From Lyngbya sp. PCC 8106 (GTDB lineage Bacteria; Cyanobacteriota; Cyanobacteriia; Cyanobacteriales; Microcoleaceae), in NCBI RefSeq assembly GCF_000169095.1, contig NZ_AAVU01000046.1, forward strand, positions 1 to 55,905: a DNA stretch of 55,905 nt. Direction: 5' to 3'. The first letter of the stretch is position 1, and each line of letters starts with the position of its first letter. Made by a program: the position numbers and the translations under genes. Positions 1-9,153 of the stretch are shown here, in pieces. Below the pieces are notes generated by a model. It was not told where the DNA came from and ran no database searches. It saw only the letters and a list, made by a program, of their open reading frames with translations.

Positions 1-1010
1 ACTGGGTAACGTCCACAAACAACCGCCTTTACATCGGCTGGTTCGGCGTGTTGATGATCCCTACCCTGTTGACAGCAACAATCTGCTACATCGTAGCCTT
101 CGTCGCAGCACCTCCGGTTGACATCGACGGTATCCGTGAACCCGTAGCTGGTTCCTTAATGTATGGAAACAACATCATCTCTGGTGCAGTTGTTCCTTCT
201 TCCAACGCAATCGGTTTGCACTTCTACCCCATCTGGGAAGCAGCTTCCTTAGATGAGTGGTTGTACAACGGTGGCCCTTACCAGTTGGTAATCTTCCACT
301 TCTTGATCGGTGTATTCTGCTACATGGGTCGTGAGTGGGAATTATCCTACCGCTTAGGAATGCGTCCTTGGATCTGTGTTGCATACTCTGCACCTGTAGC
401 AGCAGCAAGCGCAGTTTTCTTAATCTACCCGATTGGACAAGGAAGCTTCTCTGATGGTATGCCTCTGGGTATCAGCGGAACATTCAACTTCATGTTGGTC
501 TTCCAAGCTGAACACAACATCTTGATGCACCCCTTCCATATGTTAGGTGTAGCAGGTGTATTCGGTGGCGCACTGTTTAGTGCAATGCACGGTTCTTTGG
601 TAACTTCTTCTTTGGTTCGTGAAACAACTGAAACTGAATCTTTAAACTACGGTTACAAGTTCGGTCAAGAAGAAGAAACTTACAACATCGTTGCAGCACA
701 CGGCTACTTCGGTCGTTTAATCTTCCAATACGCTAGCTTCAACAACTCTCGCGCACTGCACTTCTTATTAGGTGCATGGCCGGTAATCGGAATCTGGTTT
801 ACTGCTTTAGGTGTATCCACCATGGCATTCAACCTCAACGGTTTCAACTTCAACCAATCCGTAATTGATTCTAGCGGACGTGTTATCAACACTTGGGCTG
901 ACGTCATCAACCGCGCTAACCTGGGTATGGAAGTAATGCACGAGCGCAACGCTCACAACTTCCCCTTAGACTTAGCTTCTGTTGAGTCTGCTCCCGTCAT
1001 CAAAGGCTAA
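1..1010 (+). CDS. psbA: Photosystem II D1 protein, 5'-truncated by the window edge
   Basis: D1 is the PSII reaction-centre subunit in the thylakoid membrane that binds P680, QB and the Mn4CaO5 cluster. The reading frame is open from base 3 and starts at about D1 residue Trp20, so roughly 19 N-terminal residues lie outside. With standard numbering the visible key residues are Tyr161 (YZ), His190, His198, His215, His252, Ser264, His332, Glu333, His337, Asp342 and Ala344. Residue 130 is Glu (motif MGREWELS), the form associated in other cyanobacteria with high-light D1 copies rather than Gln130. The tail after Ala344, removed by CtpA in the family, is only 10 residues (SVESAPVIKG) against the common 16. 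Psb genes are usually multicopy; other copies cannot be seen here. A strong hairpin terminator follows. Confidence 0.98.
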   Translation, partial: WVTSTNNRLYIGWFGVLMIPTLLTATICYIVAFVAAPPVDIDGIREPVAGSLMYGNNIISGAVVPSSNAIGLHFYPIWEAASLDEWLYNGGPYQLVIFHFLIGVFCYMGREWELSYRLGMRPWICVAYSAPVAAASAVFLIYPIGQGSFSDGMPLGISGTFNFMLVFQAEHNILMHPFHMLGVAGVFGGALFSAMHGSLVTSSLVRETTETESLNYGYKFGQEEETYNIVAAHGYFGRLIFQYASFNNSRALHFLLGAWPVIGIWFTALGVSTMAFNLNGFNFNQSVIDSSGRVINTWADVINRANLGMEVMHERNAHNFPLDLASVESAPVIKG

Positions 1011-1035
1011 TTGCTAGCTTAAATTGAATAACCTT

Positions 1036-1064
1036 AAACGCTCTCCTTCGGGGGGGCGTTTTTG
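1036..1064 (+). terminator. Rho-independent terminator of psbA
   Basis: AAACGC (1036-1041) pairs with GCGTTT (1056-1061). The stem continues through TCTCC/GGGGG (two G-T pairs) and is closed by a TTCG tetraloop on a C-G pair (1046-1051). A T-run follows. It lies 26 bases after the psbA stop. Confidence 0.85.
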
Positions 1065-1101
1065 ATTGGTGATTTTTGGTGAATTTGGTCGGATGAATCC
1101 G

Positions 1102-1527
1102 TTAATATTTTAGTCTTAAACGTAATAACAGATAGCCTGTTTCTAGATGAAGATGTTCATCAATCGGGGTAAAACCATATTGTTCATAAAAAGTCCGCCC
1201 GATTTGATTTTCTTTAAAGACTTCCACAAAAAGTTGACTTCGCAATGTTCGCGCCCAATCAATTAAAGCCCGTCCAATACCCTGACGCTGAAATTGGGGT
1301 TCTACGAAAATCGCCCCGACTTCTTCATCTAATAGCGAAATAAATCCCACAACACGGTTATCCTGTTCAAAAACCCAGGTTTTGGCAGCAGGTAAATAAA
1401 CGTTCGGTATATTCTGACGTTCCGTTTCCAAAAATGCTTCATCCAAAAATGAATGAGCGATCTTTGAAGCGGAATACCAAACCTCTAACAAACGGTTGAG
1501 ATCTTGTTCTTGGTAAGGGCGAATCAT
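1102..1527 (-). CDS. GNAT family N-acetyltransferase
   Basis: A 141-residue single-domain GCN5-related N-acetyltransferase, which would transfer an acetyl group from acetyl-CoA to an unknown amine. The acetyl-CoA-binding motif A is visible around residues 75-95 (VEPQFQRQGIGRALI, an R/Q-x-x-G-x-G/A pattern). The C-terminal FYEQYGF motif, with the Tyr commonly used as general acid, is also present. Length is normal for small YjaB-like members. It is convergent with psbA and ends shortly after the psbA terminator; upstream lies an APC permease on the same strand with an 18-bp gap, so the two may be cotranscribed. The substrate cannot be deduced. Confidence 0.85.
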   Translation of the reverse strand: MIRPYQEQDLNRLLEVWYSASKIAHSFLDEAFLETERQNIPNVYLPAAKTWVFEQDNRVVGFISLLDEEVGAIFVEPQFQRQGIGRALIDWARTLRSQLFVEVFKENQIGRTFYEQYGFTPIDEHLHLETGYLLLRLRLKY

Positions 1528-1545
1528 GGGTTTAAATTCCTTAAA

Positions 1546-2871
1546 TTAATCATTACTTGTTTGGGGTAAATCAACTGTTTCCTTAAGTTTAAACGCGACA
1601 AAATGCCACACTAACCCAACAACAATGAGTCCTAAACCGATTAACCAAACTTGCCATTCTATCCAGAAGGCTAAAAATAAGCCTGAAAATAAGGCAAATA
1701 AACTCATCCAAACGGGATATAATCGTTGTTCATCACTCAGACGCAATGCAGCTAAACCGACAATTCCACAGCGCCAGAGAGAACCAAATGCACTTAATGA
1801 CCAAGTAGTTTTTACATCTCCTGTCAAAACTAAAAGCCCGATAGCAACACTAATAAAAATCACCGCCCAATAGGGTGTGGTTCCGTCAGCATTTAACTGG
1901 GCAACTAATTTCGGCATATCACCCCGTCTTCCCATTGCTAAAAGCAACCGAGATAATCCCAAAATAACACTCAATAACACACTTAAAGTTGCGGTAATTG
2001 CCCCAATTGCTAATAGTGTTTTTGCACCGGGAATGCCTAAACTTTCGGCGACTACTTCTAAGGGTGCTGCTTGTTCGGAAGCAATTCCTAATGCGTTTGC
2101 TCCAATTGTTCCTAAACTAACAAGGGCAACACCGACATAAATAACAGTAGTAATTGCGAGAGTGATTAGAACCGCTTTTGGAATATTTTTACGAGGTTCT
2201 GTAATTTCTTCCCCTAACATTGTAATCCGGGCAGGGCCGTTATAAGCAACAAATAATAAAGCGACAGATTCGAGGAAGTTTTTAAGTCCGGTTTTGAGGT
2301 CAATTTCTGCAAAAGTGACGGGTAAAAAACCACGCTGAGATAATACAAATCCTCCGGCAATAATTAAAAAGAATAAAGAAAATAGAGTCACAGAAAGAAT
2401 CACAGTGGTTGCGACTTTAGAACGTCGCATTCCACCTAAGACAACAATAGTTAAACCCAAAACAGCAATTTCAGCAATAGGAACTAAAAAAGACTCTGAA
2501 ATGCCAATTGTATTAATCAGATAACTGGAAAAACCCAAAGCCGCCGTCGCAGCAACAGCCGTTTTTCCGAGCAGATACATCCACCCTCCGGTAAAACCAA
2601 ACCAACGGTTTAGATACTTGTAACCGTATTCATAAATCCCCCCACTAACAGGATGACTGGCGGCGAGTTGAGCGAGATTCAAACTATTTGCAACTTGTAA
2701 GATTCCCGCTACGACTAATGCCCCAATGACTGCATAACCAGACAAGGCAGCAGCTAAACCTAAACTAACAAAAATTCCGACACCAATGACTGATCCTAAC
2801 CCCATAGTGGTAGCACCAAACCAACCTAATTCGCGTCTAAGTGTTTGGGGAGAATGATTGGATGCAGACAT
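1546..2871 (-). CDS. APC family amino acid permease
   Basis: A 441-residue polytopic inner-membrane transporter of the amino acid-polyamine-organocation superfamily. The TM1 signature is visible near the N-terminus (GLGSVIGVGIFVSLG, the unwound-helix substrate/cation site). About 12 hydrophobic segments follow, with the family motif around ITEPRKNIPKAV after TM6. The reading frame runs open upstream to 3021 and overlaps the end of ndhB. I choose ATG 2871 (MSASNHSPQ) because an AAGGA Shine-Dalgarno-like sequence precedes it and the upstream peptide does not look like this family. The substrate is not identifiable. It lies 82 bp downstream of ndhB on the same strand, so read-through is possible. 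Confidence 0.88.
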   Translation of the reverse strand: MSASNHSPQTLRRELGWFGATTMGLGSVIGVGIFVSLGLAAALSGYAVIGALVVAGILQVANSLNLAQLAASHPVSGGIYEYGYKYLNRWFGFTGGWMYLLGKTAVAATAALGFSSYLINTIGISESFLVPIAEIAVLGLTIVVLGGMRRSKVATTVILSVTLFSLFFLIIAGGFVLSQRGFLPVTFAEIDLKTGLKNFLESVALLFVAYNGPARITMLGEEITEPRKNIPKAVLITLAITTVIYVGVALVSLGTIGANALGIASEQAAPLEVVAESLGIPGAKTLLAIGAITATLSVLLSVILGLSRLLLAMGRRGDMPKLVAQLNADGTTPYWAVIFISVAIGLLVLTGDVKTTWSLSAFGSLWRCGIVGLAALRLSDEQRLYPVWMSLFALFSGLFLAFWIEWQVWLIGLGLIVVGLVWHFVAFKLKETVDLPQTSND

Positions 2872-2953
2872 ACTTTTTTTCCTTGATTTGGCAACTTTCA
2901 AAAAATAGGGGCATGATTCCACACCCCTTGAAGTCAATTTAGAAAAGCTAAAA

Positions 2954-4531
2954 TCAGTTCTGTTGCACAGGAGATAAAGTAGATTTAGAGCTAACAGCAG
3001 CCATTTGTTGAGTTTGAACAATTGAGGCTTGTAGCATTGGAGTCCGACTCACAGAACTATTAGCTAAGTTGAACAAAGGACTCGATAAAATTCCGGCTAA
3101 GGATGTCGCTACCAATGTCATCACTAATCCCACTTGTAAGAGACGCATTCCGGGCAAATCCCAGCGAATTTGAGGATAGTTTTTCACCGCGTCTGACATT
3201 TCTTGGGGTTCTTTGACCACCATCATTTTAACAACGCGAATGTAGTAGTAAATTGAGACTACACTGGTGACTAATCCTAACAACACCAAGGCATATAATC
3301 CGGCTTGCCAACCTGCCCAAAACAGGTAAATTTTACCAAAAAATCCAGCTAGAGGTGGAATTCCTCCTAATGAGAGTAAGCAAATACTTAAACCCAAAGT
3401 CAGTAGGGGATCTTTCTGATATAACCCACTGTATTCACTAATTTGATCTGTTCCAGTTCGCAGTGAGAATAGAATCACGCAGGTAAAACCGCCCAGGTTC
3501 ATAAACAAGTACACCAACAGATAAAATATCATGCTGGAGTAACCCGCTTCGGTGCCGGCGATTAACCCAATCATCACAAATCCGGCTTGGGCGATGGAGG
3601 AATAAGCCAACATCCGCTTCATGCTGGTTTGGGCGAGGGCGACAACATTTCCTAAGACTAAGCTGAGAATCGCTAGGGCTGTAAAGACTAACCGCCACTG
3701 ATCGCTGACAATGGGGAAAGCATTCACTAATAACCGAATGGCGAGGGCAAATCCGGCGGCTTTAGAACCGACAGACAAGAAAGCGACAACCGGAGTGGGT
3801 GAACCTTCATAAACGTCGGGTGTCCATTGGTGGAAGGGAACAGCAGAAATTTTGAAGGAAATCCCGGCAATTACAAACACCAGGGCAATCACCATCGCTA
3901 AGGATTCACCCGCCCCAGATGTAGCTAGGACTTTGGCGATCTCAGTCAGGTTAGTTTCTCCACCAGAGAGTCCATAAAGCAGGGATAATCCGTAGAGGAA
4001 CACGGCTGAACTCGATGCCCCAATTAAGAGGTATTTCAACGCGGCTTCGTTGGAACGGGGATCGCGTTTGGTGTAGCCTGTAAGCAGGTATGATGAGATA
4101 CTCAGCGTTTCTAGGGAGACGAAGATCATCACTAATTCCGTCGCCCCTGAGAGGAACATTCCCCCCAGACAGGCTGTGAGCAAAATACCGATAAATTCAG
4201 CCAAGGAGGTACCGGTTTGTTCGACATAGCGAACCGACATCAAAATAGTGACCAGGGCAGATAGGGCGATAATACCGCGAAAAACTACACTGAGGGCGTC
4301 GCTGTTGAAACTGCCCAAAAATCCGATGGTATCGGTACTATTCCACTGATAGTATAAGGCAAACATCGATCCAGAAAGACCTGCGATCGCAATGTAGGGT
4401 GTCAGGCCAGCAGAAGCCGTCCGTCCAACGATCAGATCTGTAATTAAAACCGTTAGGAGGGTGATAATGACAATTCCCTCGGGCAGAATTGTTCCAGCGT
4501 TTAACTGGGCTGCAACACTCGAAAAATCCAT
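2954..4531 (-). CDS. ndhB: NAD(P)H-quinone oxidoreductase subunit 2 (NdhB)
   Basis: NdhB is a core proton-pumping membrane subunit of the cyanobacterial NDH-1 complex, which feeds electrons from ferredoxin into plastoquinone for respiration, cyclic electron flow and CO2 uptake. The 525-residue product has about 14 transmembrane segments and the antiporter-like Proton_antipo_M core (for example LLTGYTKRDPRSNEAALKY, and KISAVPFHQWTPDVYEGSP with conserved Lys, His and Pro). The frame is open to 4630, but the family start is MDFSSVAAQLN at 4531, matching the usual length of about 520 residues. It is transcribed divergently from the psb32-like gene. The C-terminal tail (SSKSTLSPVQQN) is low-complexity. 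Confidence 0.96.
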   Translation of the reverse strand: MDFSSVAAQLNAGTILPEGIVIITLLTVLITDLIVGRTASAGLTPYIAIAGLSGSMFALYYQWNSTDTIGFLGSFNSDALSVVFRGIIALSALVTILMSVRYVEQTGTSLAEFIGILLTACLGGMFLSGATELVMIFVSLETLSISSYLLTGYTKRDPRSNEAALKYLLIGASSSAVFLYGLSLLYGLSGGETNLTEIAKVLATSGAGESLAMVIALVFVIAGISFKISAVPFHQWTPDVYEGSPTPVVAFLSVGSKAAGFALAIRLLVNAFPIVSDQWRLVFTALAILSLVLGNVVALAQTSMKRMLAYSSIAQAGFVMIGLIAGTEAGYSSMIFYLLVYLFMNLGGFTCVILFSLRTGTDQISEYSGLYQKDPLLTLGLSICLLSLGGIPPLAGFFGKIYLFWAGWQAGLYALVLLGLVTSVVSIYYYIRVVKMMVVKEPQEMSDAVKNYPQIRWDLPGMRLLQVGLVMTLVATSLAGILSSPLFNLANSSVSRTPMLQASIVQTQQMAAVSSKSTLSPVQQN

Positions 4532-4790
4532 AAGCTTCGATATTCGATATATACCCCATGACTGGTTTTTGATCGCCAGTCTGAGCGAAACACTTCCGAC
4601 ACTATAAACGTTCTGTCTGTCTTGATTCAAGAGGACAAGCTGATTACCAATCCGGATCGGACTGGGATTGTGATCAAAACAGATAGCTCAAACTGTAGAC
4701 TCTATTGTTGCAGATCGATGAAGCGGACAGCTTAAATTGTATAGTAGTAGGATGGGTTGAAAAGACGATCATACGGGTCAACTAAATCTA

Positions 4791-5510
4791 ATGATACAGC
4801 TATTTAACAAAATCTTAAATTGGAAAAAACGCTTTGTTTCGTTGCTTTTACCGACTGTGCTTGCGGTTTTGATGGCTCAACTCTGGGCTACACCTGCAAC
4901 GGCAACAGGGGTTTATCAAATGCCAAACTTAACCTCTGGTGATCCGACTTGGATCGTCGATGATGGGGATGTTTTGAGTTTAAGCACTGAACGTCAGATT
5001 AACCAAAAGTTATCGGAACTCGCCGAGCAAACGGGTTATGAAGTGCGTTTGGTGACGCTACGTCGCTTTGACTATGGGGAAACAGCCGATAGCTTTACTG
5101 AGGATTTGTTTAATAAGTGGTTTCCGACTCCGGAAGCGGCGACTAATGAAACACTGTTAGTGTTGGATACTCTGACTAATAATAGTGCAATTATAACTGG
5201 AGAGGGAGTGAAGTCGCTCCTTACCGATGAAATTGCCGAAAGTGTTGCCACCGAAACGTTACAAGTTCCGTTGCGGGATGGTAATAAGTATAATGAAGCC
5301 TTCCGAGCCGTGAGTGATCGATTGGTTACGGTCTTGTCGGGAAATCCTGATCCTGGCCCACCAAGCGAAAAGGAACAGGTTCAAGTCGAAGGTACTTTTA
5401 AGACGGCTGAAGAAACCGATGACCAAACCGCTACAATTATTGTTGTAATTGTTTTGGTGGTGGCAACTGTTGCACCGATGGCAACTTACTTCTATTTCCA
5501 ACGGTCTTAA
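4791..5510 (+). CDS. psb32: Psb32-like TPM-domain protein (PSII repair factor family)
   Basis: A 239-residue protein with an N-terminal signal/anchor (hydrophobic about residues 17-35, ending in the cleavage-like TPATATG). A TPM (TLP18.3/Psb32/MOLO-1) domain covers about residues 45-185, with the typical openings WIVDDGDVLS and GYEVRLVTLRRFDYGE. A single C-terminal membrane helix covers about 213-236. Psb32/TLP18.3 proteins face the thylakoid lumen and help protect and repair PSII, in particular D1 turnover. The assignment rests on domain order and characteristic sequence. It is divergent from ndhB and is followed by obgE 104 bp later on the same strand. Confidence 0.85.
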   Translation: MIQLFNKILNWKKRFVSLLLPTVLAVLMAQLWATPATATGVYQMPNLTSGDPTWIVDDGDVLSLSTERQINQKLSELAEQTGYEVRLVTLRRFDYGETADSFTEDLFNKWFPTPEAATNETLLVLDTLTNNSAIITGEGVKSLLTDEIAESVATETLQVPLRDGNKYNEAFRAVSDRLVTVLSGNPDPGPPSEKEQVQVEGTFKTAEETDDQTATIIVVIVLVVATVAPMATYFYFQRS

Positions 5511-5614
5511 GCTTTTGAGGATGTAGGGGCAGGGATCGCACCAGGAGAATCGTTTTAATTTCAAATGCTAAGTCAAATGTCCAATATCCCCAGTCCCGAT
5601 TATCAGTCCTAGAG

Positions 5615-6643
5615 ATGCAATTTATTGATCAAGTTGAAGTTTTAGTGGAAGCGGGTAAAGGTGGCGATGGGATCGTCGCCTTCCGTCGAGAAAAATATGT
5701 TCCTGCCGGAGGGCCTTCGGGTGGGAATGGTGGAAAAGGGGGTTCGGTGATTTTAGTCGCGGTTGAACACCTACAAACTTTACTCGATTTGAAGTACAAT
5801 CACCGTTTTCGCGCTGAAGATGGCCGACGAGGTGGCCCCAAAAATATGACGGGTGCCATGGGAAATGATCGCATTATTGAAGTTCCTTGTGGGACTACGG
5901 TTTATGATGTAGAAACTGAAGAAATTGTCGTGGATTTGATTCACCCTCATCAAGAATTTTGTGTTGCTAAAGGGGGTAAAGGCGGTTTAGGAAATGCTCA
6001 CTTTCTGAGTAACCAAAATCGCGCTCCTGATTATGCTTTACCGGGGTTAATGGGTGAACAACGGCAGCTTAGATTAGAGTTGAAACTGTTAGCAGAAGTC
6101 GGTATTATGGGTTTGCCGAATGCGGGGAAATCCACGTTGATTTCGTCATTATCTGCCGCTAAACCTAAAATTGCGGATTATCCGTTTACCACGCTAATTC
6201 CCAATTTAGGGGTTGTTCGCAAACCGACAGGAGATGGTACTGTTTTTGCAGATATTCCGGGTTTAATTGAAGGCGCTCATTTAGGGTTGGGTTTAGGCCA
6301 TGAATTCCTACGCCACATTGAACGCACTCGGGTTTTATTGCATTTAATTGATATTACTGATCCAACTCCTGTCGAAAATTATCATACGATTCAGCAAGAA
6401 TTACAAGCCTATGGTCGGGGTTTAACGGATCATCCACAAATTGTGGCCTTAAATAAGGCGGATGCGGTAGATACTGACAGCGAAGAAGTGCAAGAAATCA
6501 TTACTCAAATTCAGCAAGTTAGCCAATCAAAAGTCTTTCTTATTTCGGCGGTTGCTAAAATTGGGTTGAATGATTTAATGCAGGAAATTTGGCGATCGCT
6601 TGATGAGTTATCCCTCTCCGAAAATTCAACTTCTACTCGCTAA
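5615..6643 (+). CDS. obgE: Obg family GTPase
   Basis: A 342-residue GTPase involved in 50S ribosome maturation and stress response. The N-terminal glycine-rich Obg fold covers about residues 1-158 (VEAGKGGDG, FRREKYVPAGGPSGGNGGKG). The GTPase domain has P-loop GLPNAGKST, switch region YPFTT, G3 motif DIPGLIEGA, G4 NKAD and a G5-like SAV sequence. There is no extended C-terminal OCT domain, which is common in cyanobacteria. ATG 5615 opens with MQFIDQVEV, the family start. It is downstream of the psb32-like gene on the same strand; no clear T-rich terminator was seen after it. Confidence 0.97.
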   Translation: MQFIDQVEVLVEAGKGGDGIVAFRREKYVPAGGPSGGNGGKGGSVILVAVEHLQTLLDLKYNHRFRAEDGRRGGPKNMTGAMGNDRIIEVPCGTTVYDVETEEIVVDLIHPHQEFCVAKGGKGGLGNAHFLSNQNRAPDYALPGLMGEQRQLRLELKLLAEVGIMGLPNAGKSTLISSLSAAKPKIADYPFTTLIPNLGVVRKPTGDGTVFADIPGLIEGAHLGLGLGHEFLRHIERTRVLLHLIDITDPTPVENYHTIQQELQAYGRGLTDHPQIVALNKADAVDTDSEEVQEIITQIQQVSQSKVFLISAVAKIGLNDLMQEIWRSLDELSLSENSTSTR

Positions 6644-6810
6644 ACTGTTAGGTGGAGATAGAGAATTTTGATTTTCTGTCTCCTCTCGCCCGAAATTAGA
6701 CTATCTTTAAATCTTTTGAACTTGAGTTTAAGTTACAGACGTTTAAAGCCTAATTTATTAACATTAACATTAGTCGTCAAAACTCTAGCTTCAACTCACT
6801 TTTGAAAACC

Positions 6811-7563
6811 CTATTCTTCGAGTTCAATTCCCTCAGCCTTGAGTCGTTCCATGAGTTGTTGGAGGCGAAGTTCGGCTTGTTCTGCACGTTGACGTTCAAC
6901 TTCTGCGCGTTGACGTTCTTGTTGGACTAACTCAGACCCCCATAACAATAAGCTTCCCGCCTCATCCCACCACCGCAACCAATAGCCTGTGCGTCTGTCG
7001 TGGGTTCCTTGCCAAACGCCCAAAAATAACTGCATTTCAGCGATCCAATATCGCCCATTTTCATCAGGTTTTTGTACCTTATATCGGCTAGAATCATCCA
7101 ATTGATACAATTCTAAAACACCATTTTGGGGTGCAAAAATCGCATAGTTTGGAACTTGCAGCACTTGTTCATAGAAAAACCATTTTCCAGGCGGATAAGT
7201 TGGTTTTATGGAATATTCACCCCCTTCTGTTTCAGAGATAAATTCCATCACAATCAGAGGAATCTCCCCTTCCAAACGCGGCGTATAACTGCGTTCAACT
7301 TCTAAGCGTTCAACTCGAATTTCCGGAATAAATGCCCAGTCAGGGGCTTTAACAACAATTTTATCATTTACTGTGGCACAGATACCATAATTAGTAGAAG
7401 TTAGAGAATTTTCAGGTAATTTTCCCGCCACACTTAACGCATCTGTTAATGCCATTGCCAATAGGGGCTGAGTAATATTATCCACCGGATCATCGGGTAA
7501 AATATAGTCTTCGGGTAACTTTTCCCAAGTTACTTTGAGACTGGTAGTGTTAGTAGGGTGCAT
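6811..7563 (-). CDS. Uma2 family (DUF820) PD-(D/E)xK nuclease-like protein
   Basis: A protein of about 250 residues of the Uma2 family, which is hugely expanded in cyanobacteria and has a restriction-endonuclease-like fold of unknown role. Family features are WEKLPEDYILPDDPVDN near the start, the acidic pair in KAPDWAF and IVMEF, and VPNYAIF. A C-terminal coiled coil (ERQRAEVERQRAEQAE onward) is typical. The frame is open to 7656, but the extra N-terminal residues are a translation of the hairpin repeat at 7556-7774. ATG 7563 is itself inside the left arm of that repeat; ATG 7572 is the alternative. No Shine-Dalgarno sequence is visible, so translation efficiency is uncertain. It lies downstream of lutB on the same strand. 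Confidence 0.8.
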   Translation of the reverse strand: MHPTNTTSLKVTWEKLPEDYILPDDPVDNITQPLLAMALTDALSVAGKLPENSLTSTNYGICATVNDKIVVKAPDWAFIPEIRVERLEVERSYTPRLEGEIPLIVMEFISETEGGEYSIKPTYPPGKWFFYEQVLQVPNYAIFAPQNGVLELYQLDDSSRYKVQKPDENGRYWIAEMQLFLGVWQGTHDRRTGYWLRWWDEAGSLLLWGSELVQQERQRAEVERQRAEQAELRLQQLMERLKAEGIELEE

Positions 7564-7774
7564 CAATTTCATAACTTTAACTTGGGTAATCACCAAATTT
7601 TTGTTTTTTGATGCACCCAAATTTTTTTGGGGGAACGGTGCATCAATATCATACATTTTAACTTAGGTATTCCTGAAATTGTTGTTTGATGTACCCTACT
7701 TTTTGGGGGAACGGTGCATCAATATCATAATCTTAACTTGGGTAATCACCAAATTTTTGTTTTTTCATGCACCC
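7556..7774. repeat. Three tandem hairpin-forming repeats bridging lutB and the Uma2 gene
   Basis: Three units begin with (G)GGTGCATCAA at 7556, 7637 and 7713 (periods about 80 and 76 bp). Each ends with the inverse arm: a perfect 11-bp TTGATGCACCC at 7608-7618, TTGATGTACCC at 7686-7696, and TTCATGCACCC ending at 7774. The units share an internal AACTTGGGTAATCACC-like core, diverged in the middle unit, and are joined by a TTTTTGGGGGAAC linker. The left edge supplies start codons of the Uma2 frame and the right edge supplies the lutB stop codon and last residues. This looks like a MITE-like or palindromic intergenic repeat amplified in tandem. Confidence 0.85.
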
Positions 7775-9153
7775 AAATTTTGACGGTTTTTGAGATACCA
7801 CTGTTTAAAGGTTTGTTTGGGAAGTGCTGGTAACGCCCGATGTCGCACCCAAGGATTTAAGATTTTACTCGAAAATAACAAGGGAAAATATTTCATTACT
7901 TTCTGTAAAATTACATTCTCAGCAAAACGATAAAGCTGAGGATTTCCTAACACCATCCCCGCAGCTTTCATACTCTCTCGACGAGGTAAAGAGAGTAAGT
8001 GTTTTTCTGCCATCACTCGACGCCATTTATAAATTTGTTTGGGAAGATCAATTTTAACTGGACAAACATCACCGCAGGAACCACAAAGGGTTGAAGCATA
8101 GGGTAAATTACTGTATTTTTGTAGATCAAAAGTTGGGTCAATAATCATTCCCAAAGGCCCCGAATAAACTGCCCCATAACTTAACCCTCCACTGCGACGA
8201 TATACCGGACAAGTGTTCAAACAAGCGCCGCAGCGAATACATTTTAAAGATGACCAAAAATCCGCCATTCCTAACCGTTCACTTCTGCCATTATCAACAA
8301 TCACTAAATGGATTTCTCCACCCTTTTTAGGTTGGGTAAAATGGGAGGTATATTGAGTAATGGGAGAACCTAAAGCACTACGAGACAGCAAACGAATAAA
8401 AACCGCTAAATGTTCAACTTTTGGGATTAATTTTTCAATGCCCATACTGGCAATATGTAGCCGGGGAACATTCGCCCCAATATCTGCGTTTCCTTCGTTC
8501 GTACAGACGACAAAACTACCCGTTTCTGCGATCGCAAAATTAACCCCAGTCATCCCGGCATCAGCCCTTAAAAAGCGAGGTCTAGTATTTTGTCGCATCA
8601 TTTCATTGAGATAATGAGGATCATCATTGTTGGGATCGGTATCAATTTTTTCGGCAAATAGTTTAGAAACATCTTGACGGTTTTTGTGAATAGCGGGCAT
8701 AACAATATGACTCGGAGGTTCTTGATCAAGTTGTTGAATACGTTCTCCAAAATCTGATTCTGTAATGGTAATTCCTTGGCTTTCTAAAAATGGAACCATG
8801 CCACATTCTTCTTGCAGCATAGATTTACTTTTGACTAGAGTTTGAACCTGATGAGTGTTGAGAATATTGTAAACAATTTGATTATGTTCTACCCCATCTT
8901 TCGCCCAGTGAACCTGTATTCCATTTTGTTTTGCGTTGGCTTCAAACTGTTCTAAATAGTCAGCAAGATGAGTGAGAGTATGTTCTTTAATTTGTGAGGC
9001 AATTTCGCGTAATTGTTCCCATTCAGGAATAGATGCTGCTGCTTGATCTCGTCGGAGTCGTGCATTCCAAAGAATTTGATCGTATTGTTGGGCGCGTTGT
9101 GGATCTTGTAAAAATTGTTCGGCTGCTGCGGCTTGGTTAATGGGTTTAGTCAT
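7765..9153 (-). CDS. lutB: Lactate utilization iron-sulfur protein LutB
   Basis: A 462-residue subunit of the LutABC L-lactate oxidation complex, which oxidises lactate to pyruvate through Fe-S electron transfer. The N-terminal LUD-like part covers about residues 60-290 (DAGMTGVNFAIAETGSFV is diagnostic). It is followed by two ferredoxin-type [4Fe-4S] motifs, CIRCGACLNTCP and a second LCGSCGDVCP. The start codon overlaps the lutA stop by 4 bp, indicating translational coupling. The final residues (QNLGA, stop TGA at 7765-7767) are encoded by the adjoining hairpin repeat, so the native C-terminus was probably replaced. The role in a phototroph is likely fermentative or photomixotrophic lactate turnover (inference). 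Confidence 0.92.
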   Translation of the reverse strand: MTKPINQAAAAEQFLQDPQRAQQYDQILWNARLRRDQAAASIPEWEQLREIASQIKEHTLTHLADYLEQFEANAKQNGIQVHWAKDGVEHNQIVYNILNTHQVQTLVKSKSMLQEECGMVPFLESQGITITESDFGERIQQLDQEPPSHIVMPAIHKNRQDVSKLFAEKIDTDPNNDDPHYLNEMMRQNTRPRFLRADAGMTGVNFAIAETGSFVVCTNEGNADIGANVPRLHIASMGIEKLIPKVEHLAVFIRLLSRSALGSPITQYTSHFTQPKKGGEIHLVIVDNGRSERLGMADFWSSLKCIRCGACLNTCPVYRRSGGLSYGAVYSGPLGMIIDPTFDLQKYSNLPYASTLCGSCGDVCPVKIDLPKQIYKWRRVMAEKHLLSLPRRESMKAAGMVLGNPQLYRFAENVILQKVMKYFPLLFSSKILNPWVRHRALPALPKQTFKQWYLKNRQNLGA

